Of a DNA stretch of 64,000 nt, positions 25,494 through 34,148 are shown one piece after another. Under the pieces are notes generated by a model that made no database searches, was not told where the DNA came from, and was given only the letters and a program-made list of their open reading frames with translations. The stretch comes from Cryptosporangium aurantiacum (lineage in GTDB: Bacteria; Actinomycetota; Actinomycetes; Mycobacteriales; Cryptosporangiaceae), in the NCBI RefSeq assembly GCF_900143005.1, contig NZ_FRCS01000016.1, forward strand, positions 96,783-160,782. Direction: 5' to 3'. The translations under genes were made by a program, and so were the position numbers. The stretch's first letter is position 1; the number at the start of each line of letters is the position of its first letter.

Positions 25494-27050
25494 CTAGTCG
25501 GGTGGGTCGAGGATGGTGCCGTCGGGTCGGCGGATGGTGAGTTCTTGTCCGTCGAGTTGGAGGGTCCAGCCTTCGTCGTGGACGCGGTGGTGATGGAAGC
25601 CGCACAGGAGGATGAGGTTGTTCATGTCGGTTGGTCCGCCGTGGGTCCAGGGGATGATGTGGTGGGCTTGGGTCCAGTGGGGTGGGCGGGTGCAGTAGTG
25701 GAATCGGCAGCCTTGGTCCCTTACGACCAGGCCTCGGCGCATGGTGGGTGGGACGAGGCGGGTGCGGCGTCCGACGGCGATGGGGACGTCGTCGGGTCCG
25801 AGGACGATGCGGTTGATCGCGGCGTCGCAGGCGATGCGGTCGATGGCTTCGAGGGGGAGGGTGTCGCCGAAGTCGGTGCGGCCTCCGTCGCCGGGTCCGG
25901 GGACCCACCGGCTACCGGGAACCCAGACCCGGGGACTACGACCGGAGCCACCACCCGAGCCGCCGGATCCGGTTCCCGGGTCGCCGCCGGAGCCACTGCT
26001 GGAGCGGCCGAGGTCACCGTTACCCGAGCCGCCGGGGCGCGTGTCGAAGCCGCTTGGTCCGTTGTCGGGGTGGTTGCCGGTGGGGCCCGCGGGTTCGGGC
26101 TGGTGCTGGGGGTCGGCGAGCCAGTCGGCGACCACGTCCCAATCCCAGTCGGTGACCCACTCCTGCTCCCCGTCAGCGTCGAGGGGCCACTCGTCGTCCG
26201 GCCGGACCAGGATCTCGGGCAGCGGAGTGTCCGGGGCGGAAACCGGGGTGTCGGCCAGGACGGTGCGGCCGGCCGGGGTGCGGCGCAGGTCGCTCGCGTG
26301 GACGAGGACGGTGAGGTGGGGTTGTTCACCGGCGGTGGTCGGAAGCTCGCCGGTATCCAGGATGTGCCGGATGAGGTCCCGCAGCGCGTCGTGGCGGCGT
26401 TCGGCCGCCGACCGCATGTCTTCGGGATCAGGCTTCGGCAGCGTCGCGAAGTAGGTCTGCAGCATCGCTCCGCATTCGGGCGAGAGGGAGCCTTTGAGGT
26501 CCCAGATGTCGTCGTAGGTCTGACCCAGATACACCGCGCGTTCGGGTTCCGGCGGATGCTCCTTCGCCGGGAGCAGGTGCTCGAGGATGCGTTTGGCGAT
26601 CTGCCGCAACTCTGAGCAGCTGAGCCGGTGGGCGTTCTCGAACAACATCTCCTCAGCCGTAGGCACCAAATCCGGATCCACCGCGTCGACCTTCCGGGCC
26701 AGCCACGCCGCGACCTTCACATGCCCGAACGAGACCACCCCGGCGGACAGGGCGCCGGCGAAACGCGGCAGAACCGGTAACCGGCGCGCGGTATCGACCA
26801 GAGCGCTGGCCTCACCCGAGGTCATTCTCAACGAGCCCTGCAGCCAGGCCTTCGTCGACGGGGCACCGTTGTAGGCCACCGCACCCCGGCGGTGCACCGC
26901 ACCGACGGCCTCGGCGAGGCCGGCCTGGGCCACCCGCACGATCTCTTCCCAGCCCTCCACCCGGCCCAGCTGCGCGGAATCGGGGAGCCCGCCGAGGTCT
27001 TCCCCGGCCAACTCCCGCAACACCGCCACACACTCGACCATCGAACTCAT
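25494..27050 (-). CDS. DUF222/HNH endonuclease-domain protein (13E12 family)
   Basis: 518 residues. The N-terminal two thirds is the helical DUF222 domain (CVAVLRELAGED, HVKVAAWLARKVD, PECGAMLQTYFATLP); the C-terminus is an HNH nuclease fold with CRFHYC, AHHIIPWTHGG, N-N-L and LCGFHHHRVH. Between them is a Gly/Ser/Asp-rich linker of about 60 residues. These proteins occur in many copies in actinomycetes, resemble the REP13E12 repeats of mycobacteria, and are suspected of mobility; their activity is largely untested. I use ATG 27050; ATG 27041 is an alternative. Confidence 0.9.
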   Translation of the reverse strand: MSSMVECVAVLRELAGEDLGGLPDSAQLGRVEGWEEIVRVAQAGLAEAVGAVHRRGAVAYNGAPSTKAWLQGSLRMTSGEASALVDTARRLPVLPRFAGALSAGVVSFGHVKVAAWLARKVDAVDPDLVPTAEEMLFENAHRLSCSELRQIAKRILEHLLPAKEHPPEPERAVYLGQTYDDIWDLKGSLSPECGAMLQTYFATLPKPDPEDMRSAAERRHDALRDLIRHILDTGELPTTAGEQPHLTVLVHASDLRRTPAGRTVLADTPVSAPDTPLPEILVRPDDEWPLDADGEQEWVTDWDWDVVADWLADPQHQPEPAGPTGNHPDNGPSGFDTRPGGSGNGDLGRSSSGSGGDPGTGSGGSGGGSGRSPRVWVPGSRWVPGPGDGGRTDFGDTLPLEAIDRIACDAAINRIVLGPDDVPIAVGRRTRLVPPTMRRGLVVRDQGCRFHYCTRPPHWTQAHHIIPWTHGGPTDMNNLILLCGFHHHRVHDEGWTLQLDGQELTIRRPDGTILDPPD

Positions 27051-27057
27051 GTGCGAG

Positions 27058-27063
27058 ATTCTA
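27058..27063 (-). promoter_or_regulatory. -10 box of DUF222-HNH gene (leaderless)
   Basis: TAGAAT ends 7 bases before the ATG at 27050 on the minus strand; no Shine-Dalgarno sequence. Confidence 0.45.
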
Positions 27064-27351
27064 TCGGCGCCCACCGACAGAAAACCGCTGTCCACAAGCG
27101 GGGATCACTGCTCTGAACGTTCCGGCCACTGGCGTGCAGCCGGCCGCGAATTCGAAGACCGCTGACACGGACACGTGGCGAGGCTCGCCGGACCGGGAGC
27201 TTCGCGCGTGCGCCAGAAACCCGCAACTGCGAATCCTCCGGCCCGGAGTAGGTCCGGGTTGCCCGCGCTGGTGGCTCGCAGCGCTGAGCGATGGCGTCCC
27301 CCAATCGGGCGGACGACCGCGAGTATGGAAGCCGCGCGGGCGCATTCCACG
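27064..27351. other. no gene recognised
   Basis: Open frames here are short and lack a start signal or any recognisable domain. Nothing else seen. Confidence 0.4.
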
Positions 27352-27570
27352 AAGCGGTCAGACCGCCGCGGCTCGACCTCCGGTCGGCCAGGGACCGGCC
27401 TGGCCCCGGCCCTCTGCCGATCCGACGCCGAGGTCGATGCCAAGGTCGAGGCCGATGCTAAGGCCGAGGGTTAAGTCGAGGCCGAGGGTCAGATCGAGGT
27501 CATCGGCCCGCCCGAATGGCAGAGGGCGACATTCGTGAACCTCTTCCGGTGCTGCGCCAGCGCGCCCGGC
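27352..27570 (+). pseudogene. C-terminal remnant of a WYL regulator with internal tandem duplication
   Basis: The DNA follows the end of the WYL gene at 22640-22785 closely: GACCGGCCTGGCCCCGGCCC, then TCCGACGCCGAGGTCGATGC, an extra stretch of about 57 bp made of GTCGAGGCCGAGG-like duplicates, and then ATCGAGGTCATCGGCCCGCC with its PPE-type peptide. A TAA falls in the duplicated part and the N-terminal two thirds is missing. Reads as a decayed third copy of the WYL family. Confidence 0.65.
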
Positions 27571-27726
27571 GAGGCGTGTACCTCCATTGATCCACGTCTG
27601 CCGCTACTACACCGCGTACTTGCAGGCCTGGTGGTCGCCGACCTCGCCGCCGCCCCTGACCGGTGGCGTCCCCCGTGTTCGTCGCACGGCGCGGAGCCCC
27701 TGCGGTGCGCGTCAAACCTTCGAACG

Positions 27727-28407
27727 CTACCCAGAACCCCGCGTCTGACGTAGCCGACCGGCTGACGTCCGCACCGCCCACCACGCCAGGATCAGCACCG
27801 TCGCTACCTCGGCGAGCCCCAGCAGACGCTCCACGCCACCCAGCGGAATCGCACGCCACCATCGCACACCGGTCCAGGGCTCGGACAGTAGCGCCCAGAG
27901 AATCGGCGAGAAGCACAGCAGTGACACCCAACCGCCGAGCGCCACCAGCCGCGCGCCGCGTTCTCGTCGGCGGGGAGCCGCGGCCAGCAGGGCAGCGGTG
28001 GGAAGGCTGAGGAACGCGAGCAGGCTCGCGGCGCGGTGGACGTCGCCGCTGACCGACGGACCCGTCGACCAGTTGTGCTTCTCGAACCAGACGACGCCGA
28101 CCAACCCGACGACCCAGAGCAGCAACGCTAGCGTCGCGTTCCGGCCCACCGCCCCGGCCTGACGGAGCGCGACCAGCACCGCGAGCGACCCGGCGGCCAG
28201 CAGCAGCGTCGCCAGGTCGAACAGCCAGCCGTTCGACAACAGCGCGTAGTGGCTGATCGTGCGACGGCTCCAGTCCAATTGTGCTGACGGCGGCAGCAGG
28301 TGCAGCGCGCCGTACAGACCGAGCGACGCCACCACGCAGACGACACCGAGGCCGGCCCAGCTCAGCACCGTACCCACTCGAGTGTTCATCAGCGACCAGC
28401 CTGCCAT
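27727..28407 (-). CDS. DUF998 membrane protein
   Basis: 226 residues with about six membrane helices: LSWAGLGVVCVVASLGLYGA, LATLLLAAGSLAVLVAL, ALLLWVVGLVGVVWF, AASLLAFLSLPTAALLAAA, LVALGGWVSLLCFSPILWAL and a last one near VATVLILAWWAVR. The pattern SRRTISHYALLSNGWLF and the conserved H of GDVHRAAS are typical of DUF998, whose function is unknown. Start is ATG 28407 or 28389 (MNTRVG); neither has a good ribosome binding site. Divergent from the DUF3592 gene. Confidence 0.8.
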   Translation of the reverse strand: MAGWSLMNTRVGTVLSWAGLGVVCVVASLGLYGALHLLPPSAQLDWSRRTISHYALLSNGWLFDLATLLLAAGSLAVLVALRQAGAVGRNATLALLLWVVGLVGVVWFEKHNWSTGPSVSGDVHRAASLLAFLSLPTAALLAAAPRRRERGARLVALGGWVSLLCFSPILWALLSEPWTGVRWWRAIPLGGVERLLGLAEVATVLILAWWAVRTSAGRLRQTRGSG

Positions 28408-28463
28408 CCCGACCGGAACGTCGAGTATCCGACGTGGACCGGCCCGGTGTCCGATCCGCGCCC

Positions 28464-28469
28464 TACGGT
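28464..28469 (+). promoter_or_regulatory. -10 box of DUF3592-like gene (leaderless)
   Basis: TACGGT lies 7 bases before the ATG at 28477; no Shine-Dalgarno sequence. Confidence 0.45.
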
Positions 28470-28476
28470 CCCGGCC

Positions 28477-28893
28477 ATGGCCGTCATCGTCTTCGTCTGC
28501 GTCCTCTCGATCCTGTTCGGTTTGACCATCGTGGGCGTGGCCTGGTTCCAGGCCTCACTGCGGGTCGATGCCGCGACCCAGTTCGAGACGGCGACGGCCG
28601 AGGTCCTCGAGAAAGAATGGCAGCGCGAGGCCGGATACAACTATCGCATCGAGTTTCGCACCCAGCGGAGGCGGCGCGTCCGCACGGAGGTCAAGCCGAC
28701 GGTCGCTGCGCCGGACTTCGAGGTCGGCGACGACATGCCGGTGCGGTACGACCCGGAGCACCCGCAGGACGTCTACCTCGATCACCCGGGCGAGCTGTCC
28801 TACGAATCGACCATGGCCGGTGCGCTGTCCGGCGGCGGTACGTTCATCCTGATCGGCGTCGGCGTCCTGATCTGGGCGTTCACCAGCCGCTAG
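28477..28893 (+). CDS. DUF3592-like membrane protein
   Basis: 138 residues with a transmembrane helix at each end (VIVFVCVLSILFGLTIVGVA and GGGTFILIGVGVLIWAF) around a beta-rich domain with VRYDPEHPQDVYLD, the mark of DUF3592. Role unknown; the domain is probably extracytoplasmic. Its TAG and the stop of the converging TIR-STAND gene overlap within CTAG (28890-28893). Confidence 0.75.
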   Translation: MAVIVFVCVLSILFGLTIVGVAWFQASLRVDAATQFETATAEVLEKEWQREAGYNYRIEFRTQRRRRVRTEVKPTVAAPDFEVGDDMPVRYDPEHPQDVYLDHPGELSYESTMAGALSGGGTFILIGVGVLIWAFTSR

Positions 28894-31800
28894 CGCGGGC
28901 AGGTGTCGACGTAGTCCAGGTCGGGCACGAAACGTGCCCACTGCTCCCGGTTCAGGCCTCCGGTGAGGTTGCAGGCCGCCCGCGCCGGATCGCGCCGGAG
29001 CCGATTCATCGCGGCGAGGTCCCACAACTCGATCGAGCCGTCTGCGGAAGCAGCGGCGAGGATGTCGCCGTTCGGGCCGAAGACCACGCTGTCCTCGCCG
29101 CCGAGAAACTGCTGCCCTAGCCGGTGCGGCGCTGAGCGGTCGGTCAGGTCCCACAGCGACGTCGTGGAGTCCATCCCAGTGCTGGCCAGTGTCGAGCCGT
29201 CCGGCGAAAAGGCCAGGCTACGGACGGCACCGGCGTGCGCAGGAACCCCGGCGATCAACGGTCGAGGAGCAGTCGCGTCGTGCACGTCCCAGAGCATCAG
29301 TGTGCCGTCGTTCCCGCCCGTTGCCAGCGTGTCACCGTCGGGGGCGAACGCCATCGACCGAATACCGTCGCTGTACCCGCTGAGTTTGTACGCCGTAGTG
29401 TTTCGCACTTTCCGGCGCGGGTCCCAGAGCCTCACCTCACCGGTAACGTCCGCGGCGGCGAGCACGCCGCGCGAACTGAACGCGACGGCGTACGCCGGAT
29501 GCCCGCCCAACGGGGGCTCGAGCCGCCGGACCGCGCGTGGATCCGTGACGTCCCAGCGCGTCGGGCCACGTTCGGTCCCCACGGTCACCACCCGGCCGTC
29601 GCGCGAGAACGCCAGGTCGAGGACCACCTGCCCGACGTCCGTCGTCCCCGGGACCGCCCTGGGCATGGCCGGATCGGTGACGTCCCACAGCCAGAAGTTT
29701 CCGGCGGTGCTGCCCACCGCGAGCCGTCTGCCGTCGGGGCTCAAGGCGACCGTGTTCGCCGGCTCGCCGATCCGGAGCGGAGTTCCTCGGCGCTTCGGAC
29801 GCCGCGCATCGGCGAGGCTCCACAGCATGACCGTGCCGTCACTGCCGAGGCTGGCGACGAGCCGGTGGTCGTCGCTCGTCGCCAGATCCACCACCGGACC
29901 GTCGTGGTCCTCGACCGAGGAGATCGCCGAGGGCGCGCCGGCCCCGGCGAGGCTCCAGACTATCGCCGTACCGTCTTCGCTCCCCGAGACGAGCGTATCG
30001 CCGCCGGGCCGGAACGCCACGGCGTGCACCCTGTCGGTGTGCCCTCCGAAGAACGGGTCGGTGGCATCGGTGAGCGTATTGCCGAGCGTGTTCCAGACGA
30101 CGACCGTGCGGCCGCCGGTGGCGATCGCCAGGTCGAAGGGGGACGTGTCACCGACGTCGACCGCGTTCACGGCGCTCCCCAGCCGGCGCGTAGCGACGCG
30201 GCGGGGAACCGCGGGCCGGGACAGGTCAAAGACGGCGACGTCCCCGCTCTCCTCCCCGGTGACCAGTGCGGAGCCCGTGAAGCGCACTGCGGTCACGAGG
30301 CCGTCGCCTGCCCCCTGGATGGTGGCAACGTGGCGCGGGGACCCTGGTACGTCCATCACGAACACCAGGGTCTGCCCACCCTCGGTTCCGACTGCCATCT
30401 GCTCGCCCTTCAGCGCGAGCGAGCGCGCACGGCTCTCCAGGAGGAGTGGGCTCCCGAGGGCACGCGGCGCGTCCGGGTCCCGGATGTCCCAGATTACGAC
30501 AGTACGGCGGCTCGTACCCACGGCCAGGTACTGCCCGCTGCCGTCGATCACGAGAGCGCTGATCCACCCGCCCACGGCTGCCACCAGCCGCTGCCGTAGG
30601 CGCGGCGCCCTCGGATTCCCGACGTCCCAGAGTCCGACCAGGCCGTAGCGGTCGCCCGCCACGAGTGTCCGGCCGTCGGGTGTGTAGGCCAGCGACCCGA
30701 CCCGGGCCAGAGGATCGATCCCACCAGGTCGGCTGACCGGCCGGGGCTGCGTCTCGACCCTCGTGTCCCAGAGCGTGATCCCCTGTCCCCGCGAGGCCGT
30801 CGCCATCGTCGAGCCGTCCGGCGCATACGCCACGTCGTCGATCGACGAACCGTCGAGGCGAAGCCGGGCCACGAAGTGGTTGCCGACCACTGCGCTGGCC
30901 AGGCCGGAGCGAGTCTCGTCGCTGGGATGGATCCGGTAGGCGGCGGTGAACAGCTGAATCGCGGTGAACGGATCCCGGGCGCGCAGGCTCGCGGCCTGCG
31001 CGAGCAACTGCCTGCCGGTCGCTGCGCGCTGCTGCTCCTGCGCGGTCTGACGCTGTACTACGGCGACGAGGCCACCGATCACCGCGAGGACCAGCAGACC
31101 GGCCAGGATCGACGTCGCGCGGAATCGCCGCCGCCGCTCGAACCGCACGCTGCTCCGCAAGAACGCCGCACCTCGCGGGCTGAGCGAGGACCGGTCCCGC
31201 AGATCGCTGACCGCCGAGCCGAGCTGGTTCCGCTCCCACAGCAGGCGCCGCGGCCGGGCCGACTCGTCCCACCGCGCCGCGGCCTGCTCCACGGCCCGCC
31301 GGGCCCGCAGCGCGGCGGTGTCGGCGGCGATCGCGTCGGCCAGCGGCGGCCACGCGGTCAGGAAGGCCTCGTGGGCAACTCCGACGACGACGGTTCCGTT
31401 CTCAGTATCGGTGATCAGCAGCCGACGCCGCACGAACGCGTCCGCGTCACGTTGTTCGGCGACGCTCAGCTCGTCCCTGGCCACCCGCCACCGCGCGGGC
31501 CTGCCCTGCTCGTCGACGGTGACCAGCCGCAGCAACGTGCCCATCACCTGGTCGCGATGCCGTCCGGTGGACGCGGCGTCGGCCAGTGCGGCGTCGGCCT
31601 GCTGGGCCAGCGCGCCTCGGACGCCACCCATCTCCTCGTAACGCTGCAGCGTCAGCCGCCCGCCCCGGCCGACGCCCTCGCTCAGCTGCTCGAGGCTGTA
31701 GGCGAGCAGCGGAAGGGCGTCCCCCGACCCGGCGTCCGCGACGATCCGGTCCACCAGCGCGGGCTCCGGCTCGAGGCCCGCCAGCCGCGCGGGTTCCTCC

Positions 31801-32840
31801 ACCACCACCGGCAACATCTCGCGCCGCAGCGGTCGTAGCGGGAACGGCCGCATCGGCAGGCCGCTCAGCTCGGGTCCGGCGAGGACCTGATCGAGGAACT
31901 CCGGCCGGAGCGTGGCCACGGTGCGCACCGGCCCGGGCGCAGACAGCAGGTCGGCCAGCCCGGCGCGGGCCGGAGCGTCGGCCAGCGTGACGACTTCCTC
32001 CAGCTGGTCCAGCACGAGCAACAACCGGCGGCGCTCCCAGCCGCCCGGCGCGGCGACCAGCAGGTCGTCCGCCACCGCGCGCAGCCCGTCGCCGACGAGC
32101 CGCTCCCGAACCCCACTGACCGTCCACTCCAGCCCGCACTGCCGCCCGGCGCCGGCCAGTTCGCGTGCGAGAGCGCCGACCGGATCCGCGCCGGGCAGCA
32201 CGGCCGGGAGCGTCCACCAGCCCGGCTCCGCCGCGATCAGCGGCACCAGCCCGGCGCGCACCAGCGAGGACTTCCCGCAGCCGGACGGCCCGAGCACGAC
32301 GATCAGGTCCGGCTCGGCCGGCGAGCGCAGGAGGCCCGCCAGCTCGGCGACCTCACGATTCCGGCCGAAGAACACCCGGTTCTCCCCGGCGTCGAACGGA
32401 CGCAACCCCGGGTACGGGCTCCGGTCGTCGGGCCATCCGGCGCCACCGGCGGCGTCCAGCCGGAGCAACGCCTCGCGCAGGTGCTCCCGGGCGGCGTCCG
32501 GGGTGGAGAGGTCGCTGTACTGGATGTCGTCGGGGAGGAGCGGGTGGGTGCTTCCCGACGTGAGACGCAGCGGCAGGACCCTGCTCCCCCGAGACAGCGC
32601 GACGGCCAGCTCGGCCGCGCACCAGACCGACGCCGCGTACTCCGGGGTGAGGAGGCAGACGACGGCGTCCGCTCCGCGGAGCCGCTCGTGCAACCGCTGC
32701 TGCCAGTTCTCGCCCAGCACGAGACCACGCTGGGCGTCCCGGTCGAGGAAGACGTCGTGCCCGTCGTCGACGAGCCAGCGCGCGATGCGTTCGGCCGACT
32801 CGAGATCCGGGCCGGCGTGCGAGACGAAGACCCGCGCCAT
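28890..32840 (-). CDS. TIR - STAND NTPase - transmembrane - WD40 protein
   Basis: 1316 residues. Residues 1-130 are a TIR domain (ARVFVSHAGPDLESAERIAR) with the catalytic-type S-x-WCxxE segment, W73 and E77. Residues 155-560 are a STAND-type ATPase with Walker A GPSGCGKSS (184-192) and Walker B LLLVLDQLEE (273-282). One transmembrane helix follows at about 573-596. From about 650 there are fourteen WD40 units ending LWD/VWS/IWD-type, enough for two seven-bladed propellers. Proteins of this build act as sensors: the propeller recognises a signal, the ATPase oligomerises, and TIR domains with this Glu often cleave NAD+. A role in phage defence or stress-triggered NAD+ depletion is inference; no known defence gene is adjacent. 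Confidence 0.9.
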   Translation of the reverse strand: MARVFVSHAGPDLESAERIARWLVDDGHDVFLDRDAQRGLVLGENWQQRLHERLRGADAVVCLLTPEYAASVWCAAELAVALSRGSRVLPLRLTSGSTHPLLPDDIQYSDLSTPDAAREHLREALLRLDAAGGAGWPDDRSPYPGLRPFDAGENRVFFGRNREVAELAGLLRSPAEPDLIVVLGPSGCGKSSLVRAGLVPLIAAEPGWWTLPAVLPGADPVGALARELAGAGRQCGLEWTVSGVRERLVGDGLRAVADDLLVAAPGGWERRRLLLVLDQLEEVVTLADAPARAGLADLLSAPGPVRTVATLRPEFLDQVLAGPELSGLPMRPFPLRPLRREMLPVVVEEPARLAGLEPEPALVDRIVADAGSGDALPLLAYSLEQLSEGVGRGGRLTLQRYEEMGGVRGALAQQADAALADAASTGRHRDQVMGTLLRLVTVDEQGRPARWRVARDELSVAEQRDADAFVRRRLLITDTENGTVVVGVAHEAFLTAWPPLADAIAADTAALRARRAVEQAAARWDESARPRRLLWERNQLGSAVSDLRDRSSLSPRGAAFLRSSVRFERRRRFRATSILAGLLVLAVIGGLVAVVQRQTAQEQQRAATGRQLLAQAASLRARDPFTAIQLFTAAYRIHPSDETRSGLASAVVGNHFVARLRLDGSSIDDVAYAPDGSTMATASRGQGITLWDTRVETQPRPVSRPGGIDPLARVGSLAYTPDGRTLVAGDRYGLVGLWDVGNPRAPRLRQRLVAAVGGWISALVIDGSGQYLAVGTSRRTVVIWDIRDPDAPRALGSPLLLESRARSLALKGEQMAVGTEGGQTLVFVMDVPGSPRHVATIQGAGDGLVTAVRFTGSALVTGEESGDVAVFDLSRPAVPRRVATRRLGSAVNAVDVGDTSPFDLAIATGGRTVVVWNTLGNTLTDATDPFFGGHTDRVHAVAFRPGGDTLVSGSEDGTAIVWSLAGAGAPSAISSVEDHDGPVVDLATSDDHRLVASLGSDGTVMLWSLADARRPKRRGTPLRIGEPANTVALSPDGRRLAVGSTAGNFWLWDVTDPAMPRAVPGTTDVGQVVLDLAFSRDGRVVTVGTERGPTRWDVTDPRAVRRLEPPLGGHPAYAVAFSSRGVLAAADVTGEVRLWDPRRKVRNTTAYKLSGYSDGIRSMAFAPDGDTLATGGNDGTLMLWDVHDATAPRPLIAGVPAHAGAVRSLAFSPDGSTLASTGMDSTTSLWDLTDRSAPHRLGQQFLGGEDSVVFGPNGDILAAASADGSIELWDLAAMNRLRRDPARAACNLTGGLNREQWARFVPDLDYVDTCPR

Positions 32841-32886
32841 CGATCGAGCATGGTCCGCCCCGGGACGGCGTTCGACGCGCCTGCGC

Positions 32887-33486
32887 TTATCCGACAGCCG
32901 AGAACGCCCGGGAGAGGATCTCCCGGAACTCTCCGGACGTCAGGCCCTCCGATCCGCGGTCGCGGAGGTACGCGGTCATCATGTTGGACGCCAGCTCGGC
33001 CAGCGCCGCCGGATCGCCGGGCCGCACGTCCCCCGACCGCTGCCCGCTGCGCAGCACGTCGGCGAAGAGCGCGAGCGCACCGGCGAAGCCCTCGCCCGCC
33101 GGGCTCAGGTCCTTCGGCGCGTCCTCCCCCGGCGACGCGAGGCGGATCGTCAGCTGACCGTAGGAAGGGAAGCGTTCGAAGAACGCGCTGATCGCCTCGA
33201 CGACGGCCACCAGGTTCGCGACGCCGGTCTCGTCCGGGCTGATCGCGCCGCGCATCGCGGCGAAGAGGTCGTTCCCGCGGCGGTACATCACCGCCTGCAG
33301 GAGCTCTTCCTTGCCGCTGAAGAACTGGTACAGCGCACCGACCGAGAACTCGCACCGCTCGGCGACCCGCTGGAGGCTGGTCGCCCGGTAGCCCTGGCTG
33401 CCGAACAGCTCCTCAGCGGTGTCCAGGATCTGCTCCCGGCTGGTCGCTACCCGCTGTTGCCGCCGCAGCTCCCGTGGGCTGGTCAT
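32887..33486 (-). CDS. TetR family regulator (tandem copy 2)
   Basis: 199 residues. The N-terminal HTH domain (SREQILDTAEELFGSQGYRA, FSVGALYQFFSGKEELL) is almost identical to that of the gene just upstream, while the ligand-binding C-terminal part is different. Start overlaps the upstream stop as ATGA. TetR proteins repress nearby genes until a ligand binds; candidates are the SDR-ALDH-P450 operon starting at 37689 or the pair itself. The 32841-32886 gap to the TIR-STAND start is only 46 bp. Confidence 0.9.
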   Translation of the reverse strand: MTSPRELRRQQRVATSREQILDTAEELFGSQGYRATSLQRVAERCEFSVGALYQFFSGKEELLQAVMYRRGNDLFAAMRGAISPDETGVANLVAVVEAISAFFERFPSYGQLTIRLASPGEDAPKDLSPAGEGFAGALALFADVLRSGQRSGDVRPGDPAALAELASNMMTAYLRDRGSEGLTSGEFREILSRAFSAVG

Positions 33487-34097
33487 GCGGCGAACGCCCG
33501 GGCGACGATCTGCCGGAACTCCGGCTCGGTCAGCGTCGGGCCGGAGCCGACCAGCTCCGGGTCGACGCGGTGGTACGCGGTGACCATGCTGGACAGCAGC
33601 CGCGCCAGCGCCTGGGGGTTGCCCGCGCGGATCACCCCGCGCTGCTGCCCGGAGACGATCACCGATGCGTAGAGATCCATCGCGGTGCGGTAGTTCGCTT
33701 CGAACAGGTGGTACCCCGCCGGGGCGTCCGAACCGGCGGAGTAGACGCGCGCCGACAGCCGGCCGAAAGCCGGGTACCGGCGGTGGAACGCGACGATCGT
33801 GTCGACGAGCGCGAGCAGGTCGCCGCCCTCGGCGGCCCGGCGCATCTCGGCGAGTTGCACCAGGCCGCGCCGCTCCATCACACCGCGGAGCAGCTCTTCT
33901 TTGCCGCTGAAGAACTGATAGAGCGCACCGACCGAGAACTCGCACCGCTCGGCCACCTGCTGCAGGCTGGTGGCGCGGTAGCCGTGGTTGCCGAACAGCT
34001 CCTCGGCGGTGTCCAGGATCTGCTCCCGGCTCGTCGCCACTCGCTGCTGCTTGCGCAGCTCGCGAGGGCTGAGAGCCGCCGATGTCGGTTCGTGCAC
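33483..34097 (-). CDS. TetR family regulator (tandem copy 1)
   Basis: 204 residues, GTG start at 34097. HTH: SREQILDTAEELFGNHGYRA and FSVGALYQFFSGKEELL, differing from the downstream copy at only a few positions over about 60 residues. The ligand domain (LVDTIVAFHRRYPAFGRLSA, EANYRTAMDLYASV) is diverged. Transcribed before its copy; a CAGACT box 6 bases before the GTG may allow a leaderless start. Confidence 0.9.
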   Translation of the reverse strand: MHEPTSAALSPRELRKQQRVATSREQILDTAEELFGNHGYRATSLQQVAERCEFSVGALYQFFSGKEELLRGVMERRGLVQLAEMRRAAEGGDLLALVDTIVAFHRRYPAFGRLSARVYSAGSDAPAGYHLFEANYRTAMDLYASVIVSGQQRGVIRAGNPQALARLLSSMVTAYHRVDPELVGSGPTLTEPEFRQIVARAFAA

Positions 34098-34148
34098 GGT
34101 TTCAGTCTGCCATCGGGTCCGCCACGGCCGTCGTGGCCCCGACCCGCA

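Noticed and set aside
28890..34097. A multi-gene phage defence island around the TIR-STAND gene
   Set aside because: Neighbours are two membrane proteins of unknown role and two TetR regulators; no nuclease, methylase or known defence gene is adjacent.
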